64,000 nt of DNA. Source: Ambrosia x helenae. Lineage: Eukaryota > Streptophyta > Magnoliopsida > Asterales > Asteraceae. Made by a program: the position numbers and the translations under genes. Below are positions 33,720 through 44,297 of this stretch, piece after piece. How positions within the stretch are numbered: the first letter of the stretch is position 1; each line of letters starts with the position of its first letter. The notes under the pieces are model-generated. The model had not been told where the DNA came from. It made no database searches and worked only from the letters and a program-made list of their open reading frames with translations. The DNA is taken from positions 6,868,676 to 6,932,675 of the forward strand of contig CM061223.1 of NCBI GenBank assembly GCA_030844895.1. The letters run 5' to 3'.

Positions 33720-33895
33720 AGGGTCGAATGTGGCTTTGAGTGGTCGAAGGTGGCCTTAAACTCCCACCTTCGCCCCTTTTCTTCCACCTTCGCCCCTTTT
33801 CTTCCACCTTCGCCCCCCTCAGTTCCAGGTTCGACCCTTGGAACCCACCTTCGCCCATTCGACTGGCCGAAGGTGTTCCAGGTTCGACCCTGTTG
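33720..33895 (-). repeat. downstream array of LTR E
   Basis: Tandem GGGGCGAAGGTGGAAGAAAA units and flanking complements (CCACCTTCG). It lies about 770 bp past the TATA box, the same relative position as the array at 14350 in LTR B. Confidence 0.82.
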
Positions 33896-34689
33896 TGTTG
33901 TTTACTCAAAAACGCGTCCAAAAACATCCGAAAACATCACGAAACATCATGAGTTACAGCAGTCAAGCATCATTATTATATTCCTACGAAACCCTACCAA
34001 TTTTACCCCAAAATCTATCCGTTTTTACAAGTTTCCTAAAATAGTAAATTATGGAGATGTCACATCATCATGCATGAAAATATTACCCAATTAGGAAACT
34101 TCTGAAATCAATCAATAATCAGCTCATCATCATCAAATCATCATGAACAAGAAACCCCTATCATAACCTTATCATAACCATCCAAAACAAGCCCTAAATC
34201 TAACTAAAAACCCCTTTAATCGACAAAACACCATCAACAATCAATTGTAACATGTTTCCATTATAACTCTCTATTAATAACAGCCCTAGGTTGTAGTCAT
34301 GTCATCTACATAGCAAGTAATCATCAAACAATGCTTAATACCACATAAACACATGTTAAATTGTATGAAAACTCATTGTTTATGAATAGGTTTTATTTAG
34401 AAAGATATTAGGAAGGTTTTTACCCATAAAACATGTTGATATCAGATCTGGACCCTTGGGGTTTAGATGAAAACAAGTTAAAATTGTTTAAAAAGGATTT
34501 GTAATGAAGAACACACCTTAGATCTTCACTTGTAATGATTTAGAGGGTTAGGTTATGAAAAATAAGTTCAAAAACTCCTTCCCCAATGATAATAGCTGAT
34601 AGAGAGTGTTTGGAGGCGTCTAGGGTTTGTGAAATGGTGAAAAATGGCTAAGGATGGTATTTATACTATCTGCACGTTCGCCCAGTTTA

Positions 34690-34830
34690 TGTGGTCGAAT
34701 GTGGAATTTTTCCACATTCGCCCCTTTTTAGTGGTCGAATGTGGAAAAATTCCACATTCGCCCACTTTGTTTCTACGTTCGCCCATTTTTCAAACCCCAT
34801 TTCCACATTCGCCCAAAAGTTCCACATTCA
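34690..34830 (-). repeat. upstream array of LTR E
   Basis: Repeats of GGGCGAATGTGGAA and its complement TTCCACATTCG form perfect short hairpins just upstream of the TATA box. Confidence 0.85.
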
Positions 34831-35256
34831 GGTCATCAGCACATTTTTAACACATGTTAACAGCACTTTTAACACATGTTAACCTTTTTCCAGTTTGTCG
34901 TGTTTAACGCATTCTAACACATCTTAACACATAAGCATGCATCCATAGTCTATACTTAGCATGTTTAGGCACGTATAATCATTCGTACATCATTTAAGCA
35001 AGTATAAGCATACAATCCACCACACGACCCATAATCTACACATATACTAAATTAATTCATGTAATGTCACCAACGACGGAACCCGGTACTAATGTATTCC
35101 CAAAACGACTCCCAATGATCCTCCAGATCATTGAACCCTGGACAATCCTAATTTGACCCGACTCAACTAACCCAGTTAAGTTTGTTTATAAACGTTTCTC
35201 GCTAAGGTAGACTTATGTGTTTATAAAATGTTGACCCAAACATGCCGGGTGTCACA

Positions 35257-35390
35257 TCATCCCCCTGTTGAAAGAATTTTCGTCCCGAAAATTTCCCGAA
35301 GTCAAAGAGAACGAAGCGATAAAAAGAAAAAATTTTCCCGGTCGTCACATCATCCCCCTGTTGAAAGGAATCTCGCCCCGAGATTCACTC
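35257..35390 (-). promoter_or_regulatory. tandem hairpin plus polypurine modules
   Basis: Minus-strand reading gives two modules about 95 bp apart. Each has a perfect 8-bp-stem, 3-nt-loop hairpin (GAATCTCG/CGAGATTC at 35368-35386, AATTTTCG/CGAAAATT at 35275-35293) followed by TTTCAACAGGGGGATGA. The second abuts the LTR and is the expected second-strand primer. The first resembles an older or back-up copy. Confidence 0.82.
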
Positions 35391-35627
35391 TTCGACAGTA
35401 ATGAGTGTCGACCTAACCAAAGTAACGTTTCCTAGAACACAAACGAAATGATAACCACGAACGAAAGATGATATCAACGAATACTCTATGCCGGGGAACC
35501 GCCCTCCCCAAAGTGAATAGAAAACAATGAATCCCCCTGATCGAAGGCCTACTAGAGACTACTATGATCGGTATAAATGATACACCGGTACCGTCCAAGT
35601 AACATCTCCAAAGGACCCACATCAGAC

Positions 35628-36972
35628 TCATGAATGCAAAATGATGACCAAATACCAAACTGAATGCACACAATGAATACGAATTGCCAAACAATGCGAA
35701 CGAGAATGAATACGAGCATAACGAGAATCAAGAAAAGAATACTCACCAGTAACAGTGTCAGGATCCTCCTGGTTCTCCCTAGCGCCAATGACGTAGGCAT
35801 GACCACGAGTAGTTCGACCGCCGCCTTCATTCCCAGCACCACCTGCAGTCCCTTGGTTCAGCTTAGGACAATCCCGCTTGAAGTGTCCATTATCTCCACA
35901 GTGATAACATCCCTGCCTCCCCTGAGGAGCAGTAGCAGTGGTAGTAGTAGTGGCCTGTGCCGGTTGTAGCTGAAGAGTAGTCCTACAGTCCTTAGCATGA
36001 TGACCAAAACGCTGACACCGTCGACAGCGAAACCTCTCACAATCACCCGTATGATGAAACCCACACTCACCACACTTCGGGAGTTTCCCAGTATATCCCC
36101 CAGACCTCTGCTCGGATGATGCTCCCACAACTTCTTGCTTCTTCGCCTGCGGCTGGGACGACCCAGCGCTCTTTCCAGCACTCTCCCACTTTCTCTTGTT
36201 GTCCGCAGGGGCTTTCACAGCAGCACCCCTCGGAGGTAGAACGCCCTCCGCAACCTTCATGTTGGTCAGCTTGTGGGCTGCCCGAACAGTGGCCAACATA
36301 GTAGTGTGATCAGCAGCAGCAACCAGTCCAGCAATCTCCGGCACTAACCCAGCAACGTAGTGCTCAATCCTCGGTACTCCGGTGTAGCCAACCCGGGGCA
36401 CATCACAGCCAACTCGTTGTGCCTAGCAGTAAACTCCTCGATCTCCGACCCAACCATCTTCAGATTCCAGAACTCATGCTCCAACTTCATAATCTCGTCT
36501 CTTGGGCAATACTCTGCCCTCAACATCTGAACAAACTCGGACCACGGCATAGCATTGGCCTCACCCAGACCAAGGTTCGCAGTGGTGGAGTTCCACCAGG
36601 TCAACGCATGTCCCTCCAGTGTAGCAGAAGCATACTTGACGCGATCAGCGTCGGGACAGTTACACATAGCAAACACCGACTCAATCTTCTCCAACCACCT
36701 AAGTAGTCCCACCGCTCCTTCAGTCCCATTGAAGAAATGGGGCTTACAGTCCATGAACTTCTTGTACGTGCACCCAGTCTGCATCTGATTAGTATTTCCC
36801 AGGGTCTGCTGAGCAGCCTGGAAAGCAGCCAACGCAACGTTCAACTGTTGTTGCAACATGTGCTCCAACTCCGCCTGAGTCATGGTGATGTTCCCACCAC
36901 CTCGTCCACCGCCATTGCGACCCCCGCCGCCACCACGGCGTCCACCAGCACGTCCACCAGCGCGACCAGACA
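35628..36972 (-). pseudogene. gag: gag of non-autonomous Ty3 element, one frameshift
   Basis: Starts at about 36973 on the minus strand with MSGRAGGRAGGRRGGGGG, then MTQAELEHMLQQQLNVALAA, then directly, with no intron, YKKFMDCKPHFFNGTEGAV, LRWLEKIESVF and EYCPRDEIMKLEHEFWN. A frameshift at about 36375-36400 moves the reading to the frame containing IEHYVAGLVPEIAG and two CCHC-type knuckles (CRRCQRFGHHAKDC, CYHCGDNGHFKRDC). The protein runs to the gag-protease junction (YVIGAR, DPDTVTG) and then into non-homologous sequence, marking the border of the pol deletion. It is a close homologue of the host element's gag. The single frameshift may be very recent or an assembly error. Confidence 0.88.
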
Positions 36973-37623
36973 TGTTCTGCCAAACATGAGACAAGATACG
37001 CAAAATCACCCATAGATCGAGCTACAAGTGACCAAACGAATTCAGAACGTGGTTCCAGCATGACCATTAGTCCGAACATGAAGTCCACCAAGATTTTCAT
37101 GCATTTCGATTTATGATTTCGTGTGCACCCGAAATAACAAATCGCTCTACATGGTCCTCTAGGCGTGCTCCTAGCTAGAACTTCAAATCACCCGATACCC
37201 ACATTCCTAAAAGAAACTGTTATCGCACGAAGATCCCAAAGTGAACAGTCACTCAGGAGTGTACTATGACAAGTACTAGTGCATGATAGTGTGTGTGCGG
37301 GCAGTATGTACGTTAGAGCATAGAGGGGAGATATCCAAAACCGGAAAGATCTCAAGAATGTGCCGAAGCCACCCCAATGTACACTACTGCCAAGTATAAG
37401 TGATAAGCCCCTTCATCTTCAAACCCGAAGAAGAAGATAGAACCAAGGTAGGAATAATCAAAAGATAGATAACGTGATACTGTGTGATGAGGACACCGAC
37501 ACCCCGACAAGGTTAGTATGTTTTCCAAATGACACGACTCGTAACTATGTGTGACCGTCTAACGTGTGTGATACTCGGCTATAGACTAGACTCTACATGC
37601 AGTCCTAGTTCACTATAACCATT

Positions 37624-37636
37624 GGCTCTGATACCA
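37624..37636 (-). promoter_or_regulatory. primer binding site of gag-only element
   Basis: TGGTATCAGAGCC on the minus strand, three bases from the LTR. Same tRNA-Met type as the host element. Confidence 0.9.
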
Positions 37637-37639
37637 ATC

Positions 37640-40390
37640 TGTCACACCCTCAAATTTCCACGTGCGGGGTTTTACCGCGAGGCGCGTGACACACCAGGAT
37701 CCAAGTCAACGGTCACAATAACAACACTATATGATACGTAAAAATGACATACTCAAACCATTAAGTTTTCATAAATGATCCAACGCTGCGGAAGCGTAAA
37801 ACTTTATTACAACGTGAAATCAAAAGTACGAAAGTCTGAAAATGCTAAATGAGATGCACATGAATCCTAGACGCCGTGAGACTCCGTGCGCCTACCAACA
37901 GCTGCTACCTTAGCGACCTGAGACAAACATGCTAAATACGTCAGCAAATAATGCTGGTGAGTTCACAGGTTTTTAAATGAATACCGACTCCAAATGTATA
38001 CCAACTCCAAGTGATAATCGACTCCAACTGAATACTCATGGACAATCCAGACCACATGCATGCAAAATATATGAATACCTGTTACTACTGCGATTGGAAA
38101 ACCATTACTGGACTCGAATACTGTGAATACTGAATACGTGCCCGAATGAATACTGAATACTGAATACTGCATACTGAATACTGAATACCTAAGAGACAAT
38201 ATGCACCCGTCCGACCTCCAGTCGACGAGTGGGGCGGGTCAAGCCCAAATAGCGCTATCCACATTTCCCCCGTTGTGCATCCCCGCACATTCATGGTTTC
38301 CCCCGGGACTTCCAAAGATCGCATAGTAATATAATGAATACTCTAAAACATAATGAATACGTGAAAACATAATGAATACTCCAAACCCAATGAATTCATG
38401 AATACCAAAACGTAGTTGACACATCTTTCCTGAAAACTTAGTTGAAACGCCTTTTATGAAAACATAGTTGACACATGTTTAAAGGACACAGCATGTTTTC
38501 TCCCCCGAAAATGTAAAACCAGTAAAAGAGTGGGGCCGTGAAACTCACCTTATTGTGCGTCTTCCGATAACTAGAATTCCAACACGTGTATGATAATCCC
38601 AACTAATGACAACCTATCAATGAGTTTACATAAGTGTGATGACTACTAACCCGAAGGCTAACAAGTCCCCCAATTGTCCAGATCATAACCAAGTATGTTT
38701 TAAAACGAGTTTAAATGTTTAACCGACACACTAGACGGTCCCGACATCCCGTTGGTGACCCATTACTCTAACTAATCAAGTACACATAGATTACACGCAA
38801 GGTTCAAGCATAAAACACTTAGTTTGTATCAAAAATCTCATTTTTGTTAACGTAGGGTCGAATGTGGCTTTGAGTGGTCGAAGGTGGCCTTAAACTCCAC
38901 CTTCGCCCCTTTTCTTCCACCTTCGCCCCTTTTCTTCCACCTTCGCCCCCCTCAGTTCCAGGTTCGACCCTTGGAACCCACCTTCGCCCATTCGACTGGC
39001 CGAAGGTGTTCCAGGTTCGACCCTGTTGTGTTGTTTACTCAAAAACGCGTCCAAAAACATCCGAAAACATCACGAAACATCATGAGTTACAGCAGTCAAG
39101 CATCATTATTATATTCCTACGAAACCCTACCAATTTTACCCCAAAATCTATCCGTTTTTACAAGTTTCCTAAAATAGTAAATTATGGAGATGTCACATCA
39201 TCATGCATGAAAATATTACCCAATTAGGAAACTTCTGAAATCAATCAATAATCAGCTCATCATCATCAAATCATCATGAACAAGAAACCCCTATCATAAC
39301 CTTATCATAACCATCCAAAACAAGCCCTAAATCTAACTAAAAAACCCCTTTAATCGACAAAACACCATCAACAATCAATTGTAACATGTTTCCATTATAA
39401 CTCTCTATTAATAACAGCCCTAGGTTGTAGTCATGTCATCTACATAGCAAGTAATCATCAAACAATGCTTAATACCACATAAACACATGTTAAATTGTAT
39501 GAAAACTCATTGTTTATGAATAGGTTTTATTTAGAAAGATATTAGGAAGGTTTTTACCCATAAAACATGTTGATATCAGATCTGGACCCTTGGGGTTTAG
39601 ATGAAAACAAGTTAAAATTGTTTAAAAAGGATTTGTAATGAAGAACACACCTTAGATCTTCACTTGTAATGATTTAGAGGGTTAGGTTATGAAAAATAAG
39701 TTCAAAAACTCCTTCCCCAATGATAATAGCTGATAGAGAGTGTTTGGAGGCGTCTAGGGTTTGTGAAATGGTGAAAAATGGCTAAGGATGGTATTTATAC
39801 TATCTGCACGTTCGCCCAGTTTATGTGGTCGAATGTGGAATTTTTCCACATTCGCCCCTTTTTAGTGGTCGAATGTGGAAAAATTCCACATTCGCCCACT
39901 TTGTTTCTACGTTCGCCCATTTTTCAAACCCCATTTCCACATTCGCCCAAAAGTTCCACATTCAGGTCATCAGCACATTTTTAACACATGTTAACAGCAC
40001 TTTTAACACATGTTAACCTTTTTCCAGTTTGTCGTGTTTAACGCATTCTAACACATCTTAACACATAAGCATGCATCCATAGTCTATACTTAGCATGTTT
40101 AGGCACGTATAATCATTCGTACATCATTTAAGCAAGTATAAGCATACAATCCACCACACGACCCATAATCTACACATATACTAAATTAATTCATGTAATG
40201 TCACCAACGACGGAACCCGGTACTAATGTATTCCCAAAACGACTCCCAATGATCCTCCAGATCATTGAACCCTGGACAATCCTAATTTGACCCGACTCAA
40301 CTAACCCAGTTAAGTTTGTTTATAAACGTTTCTCGCTAAGGTAGACTTATGTGTTTATAAAATGTTGACCCAAACATGCCGGGTGTCACA
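37640..40390 (-). mobile_element. 5' LTR of gag-only Ty3 element
   Basis: Near-identical to 32506-35256, offset 5134. TATA box at 39799-39792. Visible differences are one base near 38123, one missing C near 38899 and one extra A near 39340. Confidence 0.95.
37918..38548 (-). other. putative LTR intron with conserved hairpin (LTR F)
   Basis: Same splice-like signals as 32784-33414. Hairpin at 38231-38204. Confidence 0.5.
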
Positions 40391-40395
40391 ATTTA

Positions 40396-40572
40396 TTTCC
40401 TAAACGCGCGTTCGAATCGAGGCATGTCTCTGCTGAAGCTGAATGAATCTCGGGTCGAGATTCCTTTCAACAGGGGATGATGTGGCAACCGGAAAATTTT
40501 TCTTCTCTTTCGTCTCTTCCTATTCGGCCTTGAGCAATTTTCGGGACGAAAATTCTTTCAACAGGGGGATGA
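40396..40572 (+). mobile_element. end of host Ty3 internal region with two polypurine modules
   Basis: Contains the last codons of pol (stop about 40446) and then two modules: hairpin GAATCTCG/CGAGATTC (40445-40463) with CAACAGGGGATGATG, and hairpin AATTTTCG/CGAAAATT (40536-40554) with CAACAGGGGGATGA abutting the LTR. After the first module, GATGTGGCAACCGG mimics the LTR start. Confidence 0.85.
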
Positions 40573-43325
40573 TGTGACACCCGGCAAACTCAGGTTAGTA
40601 ACGTTGACTAAACTAGCAAGTCTACCTTAGCGGGTCATGCATATTACGTACTTAACGGGGTCAGTCGAGTCGGTACAATGATTCTACGATGATTCTGGGA
40701 ATCATCGGGAGTCGTTACGATGATCCGCGGGATCATCGGGAGTCGGTCCATAACCATGTGTACAAGGATTGGTGATTCGTGGAATCGCCGGGTTTAACGC
40801 ACACACACAAGTCTCGAGTCCCGAGAATTGGTGAACGGATGTAAACGTGTTAGTTATCGTGCATTATATGTTTGTAATCACTATGTGACTTATCGGTATG
40901 TGAATATGTGTTTATATATGTTAAAATAGTGTTTAACGCGCCAAAAACCTGTTCCAGCATCTCCGAGGCGATTAGGAGCCTGGGAAGCCCCTAATCGCCC
41001 CAACCAGAGGCGAGTAGGAGAGGCTTGGGGCGAATAGGAGCCTACTCGCCTAAGCTTGGGGCGAATAGGAGCCTACTCGCCTAAGCTTGGGGCGAATAGG
41101 AGCCTACTCGCCTGAAGCTGTCTGCTACTCGTGTGTACTGCTGAGCACGGGTCAAAACACCTATAAATAGAACCCTTGACTCCCCAAACACCATTTGTGC
41201 AACCCTAACTGATCCTAAGCCACCCACACACCCTAGAACACCTCTGGAACTTATTTTGCTACAAAAATCACCATTTCCAAGCTTACATACCTTTCTTTGA
41301 TAAAATCCAAGGTGTGTTCTTCATCTCTAACCTTTGTAAAGTTGTTGTTTTGGTTCCCCAAAAGTCCAGACCTTGTTTTGCTAAGTTTGTGTCTTTAAAA
41401 CCCTTTGAAAAAGAGTTCTAAAACAAGTCTACACCATAATACTTGCTATATGTGAAGTATTTGTGCATATGATGATTGTTGGTGATTATAACATGAATGT
41501 TTCCATGAATTTGTTGTACTTCTGACGTGTAGGTGTTGTTAGGATGATTATCTATGAGTTTAAGCTCTTGTTATGGTGTTTAGGTGCAAGTATGCATTTT
41601 GACCCATTTGGGTAATTCTTGAAGAATAGGATGTTATGATATGATTCATTGCTTGTTTATGGTTAGAAATCATGCTAGGATGATGATATAACATAGAGAT
41701 GATGAATTGCAACTTGTAGGAGATGAAATCTGATTGTTTCCACATAAGGAAAGATAAGGTTAGTTAATGAAACCTAGTATTTTGCCATTTTTGGAAATAA
41801 TCGCACCGAGCCCGTTAGAGCTGAGATAAATTGGGGGTTTTTGCTTGGAAAGGGTTGGTTAATAGTTTAGTTTTGATATTGGGTGTTTTTACATGTTTCG
41901 GATCTGATTTGAAGGGTTTAACGCGCGAAAACGCGCATCAGCAGGCTTGGGGCGAATAGGAGCCTCATCGCCTGAAGCTTGGGGCGAATAGGAGCCTACT
42001 CGCCTGAAGCTTGGGGCGAATAGGCCCTACTCGCCTGAAGCTTGAGGCGAATAGGCCCTACTCGCCTATTGACCTCCTCCTACTCGCTAGTTGACTTTTC
42101 CTAATTGCATGAAAGTTTCCTAATCGTGTGTACTGCTGTCGTAAACGTATTTTGACATCCCGGAACATGATTTGACACCTAGGAACATGGTAGGAACCCC
42201 GGGATACACCCAATGACTTAGTAACACGTGTTCGGACCTGTTTATGCTTTAATTGGACATTATGCTAGACTAGGCGAACTCTTGTGCGTATTAAGTGTTT
42301 AATTGCATGTGATGCATGATGTCTTGTATTTACCTAACACGTGGGATGTCGGGTCACCAATGGGATGTCGGGTCTTGTCTGGTACGGTCGGTTTAACAGT
42401 CAAAGATGTTTTCAAACGTTTATGGTCACGGTCTGGACATTCGGGGACTAGTTAACCCACGGGTTATTAGTTCGAATACTTATACACATCTTATGATAGG
42501 TCGCCGCTATTTGGGGCTATCATAGCATAATTACTTAACTGTTTTCAAGTAACGCAAACCGAGGTGAGTGTCACAGCCCCACTTTTACCGTTTTGCTTTC
42601 GGGGGAGAAACATGCTACTTATTTTGATTACTCATCATAGATCATGTTATACTATGGTTATTTCACGTACTATGCGGCTTTTACGGAAAGTCCCAGGGGG
42701 AAACCATGAATGTGCGGGGATGCACAACGGGGGAAATGTGGATAGATCTATTGGGCCTTACAAACCCCACCCGACAGCTAGGAGCCGGGCGGGTGCATAT
42801 TGTCTCTAACACTTTGGGGGTTACCGAGGCATCGGTAATCCCGTCCGTCTGGGCTGGCTTCAACACTTATACCGGTTTAGTAATGGATTCCCAACCGCAG
42901 TAGTAGCAACACTTAACGTCTAACTAACGTTCTCATAACATAGTAGTAACGGAAATGATCTTACCGAACTTATAACAACGCTTTATAAAGAAAACCTGTG
43001 AACTCACCAGCATTATATGTTGACATTTTTGGCATGTTTTCTCAGGTCGCTAAGGTAGCAGTCAATGGGCTAGGCGCACGGAGTCATGCACAGCGTCTAA
43101 TATTTTGAAGCATATTAAACAATGTTTTGTAAACAATGATATGTCTTTTGGTTGTAAACAAGAAATGCTTCCGCTGCTGGTTTACGGCTCAAAGCATGAT
43201 ATTTTGGTTTTAAATATATTTATGAATGCATGTTTGTTGTATGTTTATTGTGATCGTTGACTGAGATCCTGGTGTGTCACGCGCCTCGCGGTAAAACCCC
43301 GCACGTGGAATTTGAGGGTGTGACA
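40573..43325 (+). mobile_element. 3' LTR of host Ty3 element
   Basis: 2753 bp, partner of 12990-15717. TATA box at 41162-41169, arrays at about 40963-41130 and 41940-42090. Confidence 0.93.
42564..43045 (+). other. putative LTR intron with conserved hairpin (LTR C)
   Basis: Donor GAG|GTGAGT at 42564, TTGAC about 25 nt before the acceptor TTTTCTCAG|GT at 43045; 482 bp. Hairpin 42768-42795: outer CACCCG/CGGGTG perfect, inner CAGC/GCCG with one mismatch. Confidence 0.5.
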
Positions 43326-43330
43326 GCGGG

Positions 43331-43491
43331 TCCTAGCTTGACTTGATTATTCTTTTATATGTTTTACATTTCGGTCAAAATTTCAGTGTTAACATGCCGC
43401 AACGGATGTGTGTGGTTCAATGTTGTTACATTTACATTTACATTTTGTTTGGTTTAATTGTCTGCGGCAATGCGCGGGTCCTAAATACTAG
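43331..43491 (+). mobile_element. Helitron-type 3' end
   Basis: A GC-rich hairpin around TGCGGCAATGCGCGG (43462-43477) is followed by CCTAAATACTAG and a T. The host Ty3 element appears to have inserted within this element, at 43326. Confidence 0.5.
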
Positions 43492-43947
43492 TTAATCAAC
43501 AAACCGTCTTTCTAGCAAGGTGTTAGAAATAAGGATATACACCGAAGTTTTCCATGAACTAATCAAAATAAATTTACATCGTATTTCAACCACCTATGAG
43601 TTAGCATATCTGAGTGAGCATATCTGAGTGAGACTATGCTTGTTTAATACATCCATGCTTATGAAAAACACAATAACCAACATTTTTAATTTTAAGTGAA
43701 ATCAAATAACTAATAATCGATTCCCACGTGAACCTAATATAACATTACATCTAGATCTAGCTACTTGTATATCACTTACAAATAAAGGGAAAGTGGCAAA
43801 CGAAAAAAAAAAATACCAAGTAAAAACCAACTCATAGGAGAGTGCTACAACTTTCCTTCCGAATTCCAACGACAGTTTTTCATTGTCCTTTTTTCTAACG
43901 TCCATTTTTTCATTCCATATATGGTACAACTTTATTTTTTTATTTAT
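43492..43947. other. AT-rich spacer, nothing recognised
   Basis: A short direct repeat TATCTGAGTGAG lies near 43606-43633. No gene seen. Confidence 0.6.
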
Positions 43948-44153
43948 TTATTTTTTTGAACGGCAAACAAATTCGTATTTATTATCACCAAGAAATTGCT
44001 GCCAACAAAAGAATTGGCAAGCATAACAGATTGTACTAAATTACACCCATATAACTCAATTCAAAGTTACACCAGTCATTCCACTTGAGGTTCCGGCCTT
44101 TTCCACGATTTCGAGCCCATAAGAAACTTAGCACTTTAATTTCTTCCATGAAA
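43948..44153 (-). pseudogene. 5'-truncated LINE, RT C-terminal tail
   Basis: Minus-strand reading from about 44153 gives FMEEIKVLSFLWARNRGKG, then NLKWNDWCNFELSYMGVI and a TAG stop (44036-44038). The W-x-D-W-C-x-F signature is the usual end of plant L1 reverse transcriptases. A 3' UTR ending in an oligo-A tract with ATTT repeats (plus-strand TTTATTTATTT near 43940) follows. Only about 40 residues remain. Confidence 0.75.
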
Positions 44154-44297
44154 TACTTTGTTTTACAAAGTTATACCTATTATACTTATATGCGCTTCGA
44201 AACCCATTACGCAAGATATCATTTTGTCATTTTATACAAGAAAATATATATACAAAGTGGTGTATATAGAGTGACACATACTCATGTTCATACATAC

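Larger units (their letters stand above)
32506..35256 (-). mobile_element. 3' LTR of gag-only Ty3 element
   Basis: Read on the minus strand it starts TGTGACACCCGG and ends GGGTGTGACA. TATA box at 34665-34658. Palindrome arrays at 34690-34830 and 33720-33895. Open frames at 33740-34094 and 34644-34882 are translations of these arrays and are not genes. Confidence 0.95.
32506..40390 (-). mobile_element. gag-only non-autonomous Ty3 element, antisense
   Basis: A complete 7,885-bp element in opposite orientation to its host, with target duplication ATTTA (32501-32505, 40391-40395). The two 2751-bp LTRs show only about one substitution and two single-base indels by eye, so it is very young. The 2.4-kb internal region has a PBS (37624-37636), a gag gene and two hairpin plus polypurine modules, but protease, RT and integrase are absent. 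It must rely on enzymes from another element. Its LTRs form a subfamily distinct from those of the host element. Confidence 0.95.
12990..43325 (+). mobile_element. Ty3 (Tekay/Del-like) element, host of two nested insertions
   Basis: The full element has LTRs 12990-15717 and 40573-43325 and matching 5-bp duplications GCGGG (12985-12989, 43326-43330). It has a PBS TGGTATCAGAGCC (15721-15733), gag with a small intron, protease, RT, RNase H, integrase with a chromodomain-like tail, and a hairpin plus polypurine tract before the 3' LTR. It is split by a Ty1 element (17199-28723) in gag and an antisense Ty3 element (32506-40390) near the pol stop. Without the insertions and their target copies it would be about 10.9 kb. 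By eye the LTRs differ at roughly 20 substitutions plus indels. Several frameshifts make it non-functional. Confidence 0.93.

Noticed and set aside
33740..34094. Open frames of 70-117 codons in LTRs E and F
   Set aside because: They translate the GGGCGAAGGTGG array and differ in frame between the two LTRs after a single-base indel.
42705..42800. A small conserved-looking reading frame starting ATGAATGTGCGG in several LTRs
   Set aside because: In LTR A base losses end the frame after 12 codons, and downstream residues differ between copies. The nucleotide and hairpin conservation explains it better.
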